DNA of 40,264 nucleotides from Thomasclavelia sp. (GTDB lineage: Bacteria > Bacillota_I > Bacilli_A > Erysipelotrichales > Coprobacillaceae), in NCBI RefSeq assembly GCF_017889095.1, contig NZ_JAGHEW010000376.1, forward strand, positions 1 to 40,264. Reading direction: 5' to 3'. The position numbers and the translations under genes are program-made. Positions 34,960-40,264 of the stretch are shown piece after piece. The notes below the pieces were generated by a model that did not search any database, was not told where the DNA came from, and saw only the letters and a list, made by a program, of their open reading frames with translations. How positions within the stretch are numbered: the first letter of the stretch is position 1; every line of letters begins with the position of its first letter.

Positions 34960-35280
34960 ATGAACAAATTAAACGCTTTTATTTATTGTCGAGTTCTAAC
35001 AGAAGAAGCTAGAAACTTACTGATGTATCAGGAAGAAATATTATCAAAAAAGGCAGTAGAAGATGGTTATGAAATATTTGGTAAAGTTTGTTTAGTTGAT
35101 ACTGGTAAGAGTTTTGGATCTTTTAAAATGCAGGCACTAATCGGATATATTCGAAAAGAAAAGATAAATGCAATTTATGTATATGATAGAACAAGATTAT
35201 GTATATATAAGGATTTATATATGGAATTTAAAATGTTATGTGATATGCATCATGTTGAGATTATATGTCTAAATTCATAA
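34960..35280 (+). CDS. Stand-alone resolvase N-terminal domain lacking the catalytic serine
   Basis: 106 aa. The fold of the serine-recombinase catalytic domain is clear: NAFIYCRVLTEEARNLLMYQ at the start, VDTGKSFGSFKMQALIGYIR and YVYDRTRLC towards the end. The nucleophilic serine expected in the YCRVSTE-type motif is leucine here, and there is no DNA-binding domain. It is therefore unlikely to recombine DNA and may be a regulator or a relic. AAACGGAGG precedes the ATG. It lies between the two sigma-4-like genes. Confidence 0.7.
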   Translation: MNKLNAFIYCRVLTEEARNLLMYQEEILSKKAVEDGYEIFGKVCLVDTGKSFGSFKMQALIGYIRKEKINAIYVYDRTRLCIYKDLYMEFKMLCDMHHVEIICLNS

Positions 35281-35310
35281 TTGATTAATTAACAGTGTAT
35301 CGTAGTCGTG

Positions 35311-35350
35311 ATCCTCCTTTCTTTATTAAAGGAATAACAGGAAGGAGGAT
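35311..35350 (+). promoter_or_regulatory. Hairpin sequestering a Shine-Dalgarno sequence
   Basis: ATCCTCCTT (35311-35319) is perfectly complementary to AAGGAGGAT (35342-35350), which contains the ribosome binding site of the following gene. When formed, the 9-bp stem would hide it. This suggests translational control of the sigma-4-like gene. Confidence 0.55.
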
Positions 35351-35355
35351 TTAAA

Positions 35356-35796
35356 GTGGGCTTTAATTATGCTAAGGAAAAAATCAAATGGGATAAATGG
35401 AAAGAAAAGGAAGAAGAACTGTTAAATTCGTTGGGTGTTGATCAAGAAATAATCAAACAGTTAAGAGATTATGATTGGGAAATGTTTAAAACAGAACGAA
35501 GAATACGCTCAAGACAAACTGTTTTTTCAAATCAGCTGTTTAATAACATTTCATTTTATGATAAAAAAGAAATTTCAACAGTAGAAGACTTATTGGATGA
35601 AATAGAGAATGAAGCCCTTCTTCATTATTTATCGCAGACCGATAAAGTAACAATGAATATTCTTTTATTAAAAATCAAAGGGTTTTCTACTAAGGAAATA
35701 TCCCAGATATTAAATATCAGTCATTCAGTAATCTATTCTAGAATACATCATTTAAAAGAAAAATTAAAAAAATTTCATAATGATGTCCAAAAATAG
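35356..35796 (+). CDS. Sigma-70 region 4-like regulator
   Basis: 146 aa, GTG start with GGAGG seven bases upstream. The N-terminal half is helical and charged. The C-terminus is a sigma-4 helix-turn-helix (YLSQTDKVTMNILLLKIKG, then STKEISQILNISHSVIYSRI). It is similar in plan to the gene at 34445. The site is masked by an upstream hairpin. It probably regulates ICE recombination or transfer genes. Confidence 0.75.
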   Translation: MGFNYAKEKIKWDKWKEKEEELLNSLGVDQEIIKQLRDYDWEMFKTERRIRSRQTVFSNQLFNNISFYDKKEISTVEDLLDEIENEALLHYLSQTDKVTMNILLLKIKGFSTKEISQILNISHSVIYSRIHHLKEKLKKFHNDVQK

Positions 35797-36262
35797 CGGT
35801 TTTAAATGCCTATATATTGAAGGGGTTAATAATACCTCGATATAGGACATTGGAAACTGAATAGCAAGACTGATAACGTTACTTATATTTAAGCCCGGCA
35901 AGAAGTACGCCACGACAACAGGATCAGGAGGTAAAACATTTAAAATTCTGATATAGCGGTAATACCGGATTGCAGTCATAATTTGCTGATATGATGGCGA
36001 TGAGGATATAAGAAGATAATGATACACATAGTGAGTCTAAGTCCGAGCATTGATCAAATGTCGCAGACAAGACACTATATAGGTGAGAGTCCTATGAGTT
36101 AGTTTATAACGCCTTAAAGATTATAAAGACTCGTGGAACTGCGTAGCAAAGCAGTCTATCAGAATTGCAGTATTTATAATCGTCAATGAATTATCTTTTA
36201 TGATTTTGAATAATTAAATCATTAATAAGATAATTCTTGATGTACATAAGAAGTGAGGTGAG
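35797..36262 (+). ncRNA. Candidate structured non-coding RNA of unknown class
   Basis: About 450 bases without an ORF but rich in nested complementary segments: CCTATAT/ATATAGG (35809/35840) enclosing GGGGT/ACCTC; ATAGTG/CACTAT (36028/36073) enclosing TCT/AGA and GCATT/AATGT; ATAGG/CCTAT (36079/36091); GATTATAAA/TTTATAATC (36119/36173) enclosing ACTGC/GCAGT. GC content is higher than in neighbouring gaps. The GTGAG...GGTGAGAGTCCTAT arrangement faintly recalls group II intron domain I, but no domain V or reverse transcriptase is seen. It lies between a sigma-like gene and mazF. Confidence 0.5.
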
Positions 36263-36640
36263 ATGATGAATAGAACTTTAGAAAGAGGAGAAGTTTATCT
36301 AGCTGATTTGAATCCGGTAATTGGTAATGAACAGGGTGGAATTCGACCAGTACTTATTATTCAAAATGATGTTGGGAACATATTTAGTAATACAACTATT
36401 GTAGCTTCAATGACTTCTTATATAAGACATAAACCGAATTTGCCAACTCATGTATATATAAAAAATAGAGAGGGATTAAGTCATAATTCATTAGTGCTGT
36501 TGGAACAAATACGAACCATTGATAAAAAAAGACTTATTAGAAGATTATGTAAACTTAAATATAATGAGATGGAAAAGATTGACATATGTTTATTAGTCAG
36601 TATCGGTATAGAAAATACTGATCAATATCAGATGAATTAA
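36263..36640 (+). CDS. MazF/PemK-family toxin, no adjacent antitoxin gene
   Basis: 125 aa. RGEVYLADLNPVIGNEQGGI, RPVLIIQNDVGN and the later LVLLEQIRTIDKKRL are the conserved core of MazF/PemK endoribonucleases, which cut mRNA at short sequence motifs. GAGGTG precedes the tandem ATG codons (36263 or 36266). No MazE-like gene lies next to it; upstream is the structured region and downstream the excisionase-like gene. Antitoxin supply from elsewhere or an RNA is possible. Confidence 0.9.
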   Translation: MMNRTLERGEVYLADLNPVIGNEQGGIRPVLIIQNDVGNIFSNTTIVASMTSYIRHKPNLPTHVYIKNREGLSHNSLVLLEQIRTIDKKRLIRRLCKLKYNEMEKIDICLLVSIGIENTDQYQMN

Positions 36641-36784
36641 ATATCAACTATACGATTTGAAATTTTGAACATTCGTCTTTTTATAATTAATCTTTTAGAC
36701 TAAAGATAGGATATGTAATAAAAACATATTCAAAGAGTAATAGCTCATAAATAAAAATATTTGGACAAGTATTGGAGGATTTGT

Positions 36785-37303
36785 ATGAAAACACAAGATA
36801 AGGAATTTGAAATTAAAGTCACTAAACTTTTGTTATTTTTAGTAGAGAATACAGGCTTTACATTAGAAGAATTGTTAGATGCTAAAGTCTATGATATGAC
36901 TATTAATCGACATTATCTGATAATTAAAGAACATGCTGAAGAGATCAATAAGCATATTTTTGAAACAGTTGAAGAATGGTTAGAAACTAATAAACATCCA
37001 AGTCTATTTTGTACATATGATGGAAAAGATTTAAATAACAAATTAGAAGAGGGTTGCATTAAAGAAACAGGAAAACAAAAGCTTTATATTGATATGCCTC
37101 ATTTTACAGGCAGAAATGTTCCAGTAACTGAAATTGCAAAAGCTTCAGGTAAAGATATTCAATATATTAGATATGGATTACAAAAAGGTTTTATGACTTT
37201 TGGATATGCCTATCAAAAGGGAAATAGTAGTGAATACAATTATTATTGTCCAGATAAAAAGGTTTGGGAAGAACTAGGTTATTACTCCGATGGAAAAGAT
37301 TAG
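36785..37303 (+). CDS. Excisionase-like DNA-binding protein
   Basis: 172 aa from ATG 36785 with GGAGG six bases upstream; the track start 36761 precedes that site. The C-terminal part (VTEIAKASGKDIQYIRYGLQ, FGYAYQKG, YNYYCPDKKVWEELGY) is the winged-helix or HTH pattern commonly seen in phage and ICE excisionase or helix-turn-helix proteins beside integrases. The N-terminal half is helical and unassigned. It lies 12 bp before the integrase gene, so it probably controls the direction of recombination. Confidence 0.7.
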   Translation: MKTQDKEFEIKVTKLLLFLVENTGFTLEELLDAKVYDMTINRHYLIIKEHAEEINKHIFETVEEWLETNKHPSLFCTYDGKDLNNKLEEGCIKETGKQKLYIDMPHFTGRNVPVTEIAKASGKDIQYIRYGLQKGFMTFGYAYQKGNSSEYNYYCPDKKVWEELGYYSDGKD

Positions 37304-37315
37304 GAGGAAAAGAAA

Positions 37316-38386
37316 ATGGCAAAAATGAAAAGAAGTCCAAAAGGTTTTGGTTCTATTATTAAAATGAAAGGTAATCGACGACTTCCCTATATGGTCAGAA
37401 TTAAATTAGGTGATGTAGTAAATCATAAAACAGGGAAAATAACACCAAAATATTATATTCTTGGATATGCAAAAGATCGTAAAGAGGGTTTAATGATGTT
37501 AGCTGAGTATCATCAAAGACCGTTTGATTTAAAACATGCTGATTTAACCTTTGCAGACGTTTATGCTGATACGATGGAATATAAAGAAAAAAAACAAAAA
37601 ATAGGAAAATCTGCTAAACGAAGTTATAGTACAGCTTTTCAGGCATGTTCTTCATTGCATGGTGTTCCTTTTGTAAAACTAAAGGCAAAAGATTTACAGG
37701 AAGTGATTGATAAATGTAATAAAAATTATCCATCACTAAAAAATATTAAAGTTTTATATTCTCAAATGTATCAATATGCCATTAAACATGAAATATGCAA
37801 AGAAGATTATTCCAAACATGTTGATTTAATAGAATACACTGGAAAAAATCCTAATTCCATTGAACGTAAAAGATTTACATCTGATGAAATATTAGAGTTA
37901 TGGAAATACAAAGATGATAGACATTATCAAATTATTTTAATATTGATTTATACTGGAGTAAGAATAAGTGAATTATTAAATCTAAAGAAAGAAGATGTGC
38001 ATATCGATGAACAGTATTTTGAAGTAAAGAAAAGTAAAACTGAAAATGGAATAAGAGTTGTTCCAATTGCAGATAAAATAAAACCATTTTTTGTTGAATG
38101 GTTAGAATATTCAAAAATTGATTATGTATTCTGTACAAATGACCAAAAACAATTTTTATATAGGAATTTTTATGACAGTTATTTTATACCTATTATGGAT
38201 AATCGTAGATTTGACCATAGACCACATGATACTCGTCATACTTGTGCTTCTTTAATGGCTGAGGCATTTATTGATGAAAGAATTGTGAAAAAAATATTAG
38301 GGCATGCTCATAATATGTCTTTAACCGAAAGAGTTTATACTCATTATGAAATTAAGGTACTGGTTGATGAAATAAATAAAATTTAG
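37316..38386 (+). CDS. int: ICE tyrosine integrase
   Basis: 356 aa. It has an N-terminal AP2-like arm-binding region (about 1-60, GFGSIIKMKGNRRLPYMVRI), a SAM-like core-binding domain (about 70-165) and a catalytic domain with Arg in TGVRISELL, His-x-x-Arg in HDTRHTCASL, His in LGHAH and Tyr in ERVYTHYE. All catalytic residues are present. Together with the excisionase-like gene it is the natural integrase of the conjugative element, placing the ICE right end shortly downstream. Confidence 0.95.
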   Translation: MAKMKRSPKGFGSIIKMKGNRRLPYMVRIKLGDVVNHKTGKITPKYYILGYAKDRKEGLMMLAEYHQRPFDLKHADLTFADVYADTMEYKEKKQKIGKSAKRSYSTAFQACSSLHGVPFVKLKAKDLQEVIDKCNKNYPSLKNIKVLYSQMYQYAIKHEICKEDYSKHVDLIEYTGKNPNSIERKRFTSDEILELWKYKDDRHYQIILILIYTGVRISELLNLKKEDVHIDEQYFEVKKSKTENGIRVVPIADKIKPFFVEWLEYSKIDYVFCTNDQKQFLYRNFYDSYFIPIMDNRRFDHRPHDTRHTCASLMAEAFIDERIVKKILGHAHNMSLTERVYTHYEIKVLVDEINKI

Positions 38387-38431
38387 GATATATTATTTAG
38401 ACAGGCTGTATAGAGAAGTATCATTATATGA

Positions 38432-38481
38432 AAACTCAAATTAATGTATGATTTTTAGAATATTAATTTGAGTTTTTATTT
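38432..38481 (+). terminator. Terminator after the integrase gene
   Basis: AAACTCAAATTAAT pairs perfectly with ATTAATTTGAGTTT (14 bp) around a 16-base loop, followed by TTTTTATTTG. Confidence 0.85.
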
Positions 38482-38486
38482 GTTTT

Positions 38487-38880
38487 ATTATGGCATATAT
38501 AATGTTAGTTATAGATCAGACCACAATTAAATTTTTTGATTTTTATTTAATTGAAGTCACGGGATTTGCTTAGGATTTGACGATGTGAGTAGAAAGGGGA
38601 TGTTTTCAAATAAATAACAATAAGATAGCAAATGGGAAAAGTAATAGCTCAAACCACTTGAAAATTCGTGGTTTAATTGCTCTTGTGATGTTTCCAAAAC
38701 GTTAATTTATCGTTTATCAGAGAGAAATTCAAAGAAACTCAAATCGTCAAAAGCCTTTATTTATCGGCTAAAACTCGATTTGAGTTTTTTCTATTTTGTG
38801 AATTTAAAAACGGTATGCAACAGGTATGCAGCAATATTCTCACCTCAAATTCTCATATATGCAGCAAATTGACAAAATAA
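38487..38880. other. Non-coding region downstream of int, likely containing the ICE end
   Basis: No gene is seen. It contains a hairpin AAACCAC/GTGGTTT (38651-38674), a terminator (38735-38790) and tandem 11-bp repeats GGTATGCAACA/GGTATGCAGCA (about 38812-38833), with a third ATATGCAGCAA nearby. Such repeats could be integrase arm sites. I cannot define attR without the other end. Confidence 0.4.
38735..38790 (+). terminator. Second long intrinsic terminator
   Basis: AAACTCAAATCG pairs with CGATTTGAGTTT (12 bp), with AGCC/GGCT inside the loop, followed by TTTTTT. It shares the AAACTCAAAT...ATTTGAGTTT core with the terminator 300 bp upstream. Confidence 0.75.
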
Positions 38881-38881
38881 A

Positions 38882-38902
38882 AATGACTCATAAAGGGTCA
38901 TT
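38882..38902 (-). terminator. Terminator of the ToxN-like gene
   Basis: AATGACTC and GGGTCATT form an 8-bp stem (one wobble). On the minus strand it is followed by TTTTTATTTTG. It overlaps the toxin stop codon. Confidence 0.7.
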
Positions 38903-39443
38903 AATGCTGTGTTTCCCAATCCTTCATTTTATCTTCTAATAGATCATAGTTACAATAACCAAATTTAATCTCTTTGGTTTTCTTTTGGTGACGAATAATA
39001 CTAAGTATTTTATTAAAAATCGTATTTTTCTTTCTTTTACAGAATTCATACTCCTTAGCAAGTAAGTCTCTATCTTTATGATGTCTGATATCAATTTCAT
39101 GATAGCAACCTTCAGCGACAGGAATAGCTTTTCTTAAATCAACAACAGAAATCAATTTTTTGATAGTATCATTATCTAAACGTTTAATAATATCTTTCTC
39201 ATGTATTTCAGATACATCAATATTTTCATAAATAACTAAATAATCAATACCAGTATTCTTTAGTTTCAGATGTTTTGGTTTAGCCGAAGTTAAAGGAACA
39301 AAATAAGGAATTGTGTCATTGAAAATGATTGTACCAATATAAGGTTTGTTTTCATAATCATGTCTTTTTTTATTGAAATATACCTCTGTATCAAAAGAAT
39401 GTGGATACTTAATATAGTTAATATCAATTGTATAAAATTTCAA
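38901..39443 (-). CDS. toxN: ToxN/AbiQ-family type III toxin endoribonuclease
   Basis: 180 aa from TTG 39443 (GTG 39452 is an alternative). KFYTIDINYIKYPHSFDTEV at the start, then RHDYENKPYIGTIIF, YFVPLTSAKPKHLK and LRKAIPVAEGCY, is the ToxN/AbiQ pattern. These RNases are held inactive by a repeat RNA and block phages by abortive infection. The track ORF begins 17 codons earlier, but those codons are the attenuator hairpin between antitoxin RNA and toxin, so they are not protein. AAAGGA precedes the start. It is transcribed against the ICE integrase. Confidence 0.85.
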   Translation of the reverse strand: MKFYTIDINYIKYPHSFDTEVYFNKKRHDYENKPYIGTIIFNDTIPYFVPLTSAKPKHLKLKNTGIDYLVIYENIDVSEIHEKDIIKRLDNDTIKKLISVVDLRKAIPVAEGCYHEIDIRHHKDRDLLAKEYEFCKRKKNTIFNKILSIIRHQKKTKEIKFGYCNYDLLEDKMKDWETQH

Positions 39444-39468
39444 TATTATCACTATTCCTTTCTTTGTT

Positions 39469-39500
39469 ATAAAATAAAAGGAAGGATTATGCATCCTTCC
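39469..39500 (-). terminator. Attenuator between antitoxin RNA and toxN
   Basis: GGAAGGAT pairs perfectly with ATCCTTCC around a 5-base loop; on the minus strand TTTTATTTTAT follows. This partial terminator is the standard device of type III systems for making antitoxin RNA in excess. Confidence 0.85.
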
Positions 39501-39562
39501 ATACTTTAACGCCCTACACTTATGGCGGTAGGAGCCGTACTGTTAGCGGTATTTCTACCTTC
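39495..39562 (-). ncRNA. toxI: Putative ToxI-like antitoxin RNA
   Basis: The stretch between the promoter and the attenuator, about 65 bases, has no ORF. It contains two related segments starting TACCGC (TACCGCTAACAGTACGG and TACCGCCATAAGTGTAGGG), about 21 bases apart and only partly alike. ToxI RNAs consist of tandem repeats cut by the toxin. Here the repeats are short, few and diverged, so identity as antitoxin rests mainly on position. Confidence 0.6.
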
Positions 39563-39568
39563 AAATAT

Positions 39569-39596
39569 ATTATACACAATTATGTGTATATATCAA
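39569..39596 (-). promoter_or_regulatory. Promoter with operator-like dyad for the ToxIN-like locus
   Basis: On the minus strand TTGATA (39591-39596) is followed after 16 bp by a perfect TATAAT (39569-39574). The spacer and -10 hold a perfect inverted repeat TATACACA-ATTA-TGTGTATA (39571-39590), a likely regulator site. Confidence 0.7.
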
Positions 39597-39691
39597 GTTA
39601 TGTCAAGTCATTCAATGACATACCATGACAATTATAGTATATGTATAAAATATTTATTTATTCATAAATAATTAAAAATATTCAGCCCAAT

Positions 39692-39734
39692 TCTCGTCCC
39701 ACTCTTGGGACTTCGAGACTCAACCAAAATGGTT
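39692..39734. repeat. Two small hairpins before the long palindrome
   Basis: TCTCG/CGAGA enclosing TCCC/GGGA (39692-39718), then AACCA/TGGTT (39722-39734). With the 141-bp palindrome they form a run of three hairpins. Confidence 0.5.
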
Positions 39735-39738
39735 TGTA

Positions 39739-39879
39739 TTTATCCATCTGTATATCGCCTTACTTATTCAACAGAAAGCAAGACAATTTCAAGGATAAAC
39801 ATGCTCACTTCGTTCGTCCTCAATATTGTCTTTTAGGCTTTCTGTTTTATTCTTTTTGGCGATATACGAAATGGATAAA
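39739..39879. repeat. 141-bp segmented palindrome
   Basis: Four helices nest in register: TTTATCCAT/ATGGATAAA, TATATCGCC/GGCGATATA, AACAGAAAGC/GCTTTCTGTT and GACAAT/ATTGTC, with unpaired joints and a 37-base apical region. All 34 paired positions match. It could be a fold-back element, a MITE, a single-strand origin or a structured RNA. The track ORF at 39734-39922 lies across it and is unlikely to be a gene. Confidence 0.8.
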
Positions 39880-39890
39880 AAAGAACTATA

Positions 39891-40031
39891 TCATAGACAT
39901 GGCTCATGAGATTTTAGTTTGAATGCTTCTTTAGTACCATCATCATAGTGAATCGTTACTTCGTTTTTATTGTAACTGATGATGGCATTTTTATTATGCA
40001 TATCTTTTATGAGTAGGCTATAAGGAATCAT
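39891..40031 (-). CDS. Possible small ORF of 46 aa
   Basis: MIPYSLLIKDMHNKNAIISY, then beta-strand-like sequence ending EAFKLKSHEPCL. No family recognised, and the ribosome binding site is weak. It may be the remnant of a larger gene or non-coding. Confidence 0.25.
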   Translation of the reverse strand: MIPYSLLIKDMHNKNAIISYNKNEVTIHYDDGTKEAFKLKSHEPCL

Positions 40032-40120
40032 GAATGCTAATCGTTAGATAGTTTATATCAAAGTTCTTTTTAATCTATTGATATGCTTTATATTGTGCAA
40101 CAGTATCACATTTGAAGTGA

Positions 40121-40264
40121 TTATTCATGTTTAATGCTTTCTGGATAATAAATAGAATTAACTGCATTAATTAAATATTGCATATCAATATGAGTATAAA
40201 CTTTCTCGGTCATTGTCATTGCACCTTTGTGTCCTACGATCATCTTTGAATAAGTAGGTGATAC
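40121..40264 (-). CDS. C-terminal fragment of another tyrosine recombinase
   Basis: The minus-strand frame entering from the right edge encodes 47 residues. It contains the family's last catalytic elements: the His in MIVGHKGAMTMT and the nucleophile Tyr in EKVYTHIDMQYL. The spacing matches the integrase at 37.3 kb (LGHAHNMSLTERVYTHYE), and the ORF ends with a TAA. It was too short for the ORF track. It is cut by the window edge, so it may be complete outside. It indicates a second integrative element or a remnant immediately to the right. Confidence 0.8.
   Translation of the reverse strand, partial: VSPTYSKMIVGHKGAMTMTEKVYTHIDMQYLINAVNSIYYPESIKHE

Noticed and set aside
36028-36181. Group II intron
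   Set aside because: A GTGAG start and a GGTGAGAGTCC segment look reminiscent, but no domain V sequence, 3' end or maturase is present, so I kept it as an unclassified structured RNA.
39444-39494. N-terminal extension of the ToxN-like ORF
   Set aside because: These codons are the attenuator hairpin and its T-run plus the ribosome binding site. ToxN proteins start at (M)KFYTI.
39734-39922. ORF-track protein of 62 aa
   Set aside because: It spans the long palindrome, has no ribosome binding site and its sequence follows the hairpin arms, so it is not a convincing gene.
1-40264. CRISPR array, rRNA or tRNA genes
   Set aside because: No regularly spaced repeats, rRNA segments or tRNA T-loop and acceptor patterns were seen on reading the window. 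A tRNA scan was not possible.

Overview
The window is low-GC Bacillota (Firmicutes) DNA using the standard code, with strong AGGAGG-type ribosome binding sites. Gene families such as PrgI/VirB4/CwlT conjugation, LoaP-like NusG paralogues and ToxIN suggest a gut-type Erysipelotrichia or Clostridia host. That taxonomic guess is inference. The window looks like most of an integrative and conjugative element (ICE) carrying a complete surface-polysaccharide (capsule) locus as cargo. The left end is cut inside the relaxase gene. The right end runs past the ICE integrase into neighbouring mobile DNA.

Left module (1-14.7 kb): relaxase C-terminus, PcfB-like adaptor, ArdC-like protein, VirD4 coupling ATPase, VirB2-like pilin, VirB6/TrbL-like channel, PrgI, VirB4 ATPase, a coiled-coil DUF6674-like protein and the CwlT-like cell-wall hydrolase. 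A Phd/ParE toxin-antitoxin pair with its own promoter, operator and terminator sits inside this operon. Two small paralogues lie on the opposite strand. An SOS-type module follows: a self-cleaving HTH-S24 repressor diverging from a UvrX/UmuC-type polymerase, a YolD-like protein and a degenerate zincin-like protein, with clear operators between the divergent promoters.

Switch (14.8-17.2 kb): a tyrosine recombinase gene is bracketed by two 25-bp sites in exact inverted orientation. Each site has 10-bp symmetric arms and an asymmetric 5-bp centre. An outward promoter just inside the left site points away from the capsule genes in this orientation and would point into them after inversion. Downstream are two NusG/LoaP-like proteins, then a leader with an RNA hairpin and an intrinsic terminator immediately before the first polysaccharide gene. 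I infer two-layer control: promoter inversion plus processive antitermination.

Cargo (17.2-32.3 kb): a very AT-rich Wzx/Wzy-type operon with NeuD-like acyltransferase, initiating phosphoglycosyltransferase, epimerase, several glycosyltransferases, Wzy, a frameshifted LbH acetyltransferase, WbsX-like enzyme, pyruvyltransferase, MenD-like ThDP enzyme, SDR and Wzx flippase. About 1 kb of apparently decayed AT-rich DNA follows.

Right module (33.3-40.3 kb): an unknown 270-aa protein, two sigma-region-4-like proteins flanking a resolvase-domain protein that lacks its catalytic serine, about 450 bases that fold as a structured RNA, an orphan MazF, an excisionase-like protein and the ICE tyrosine integrase. 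Beyond it are a type III ToxIN-like locus, a 141-bp segmented palindrome and the 3' end of a further tyrosine recombinase.
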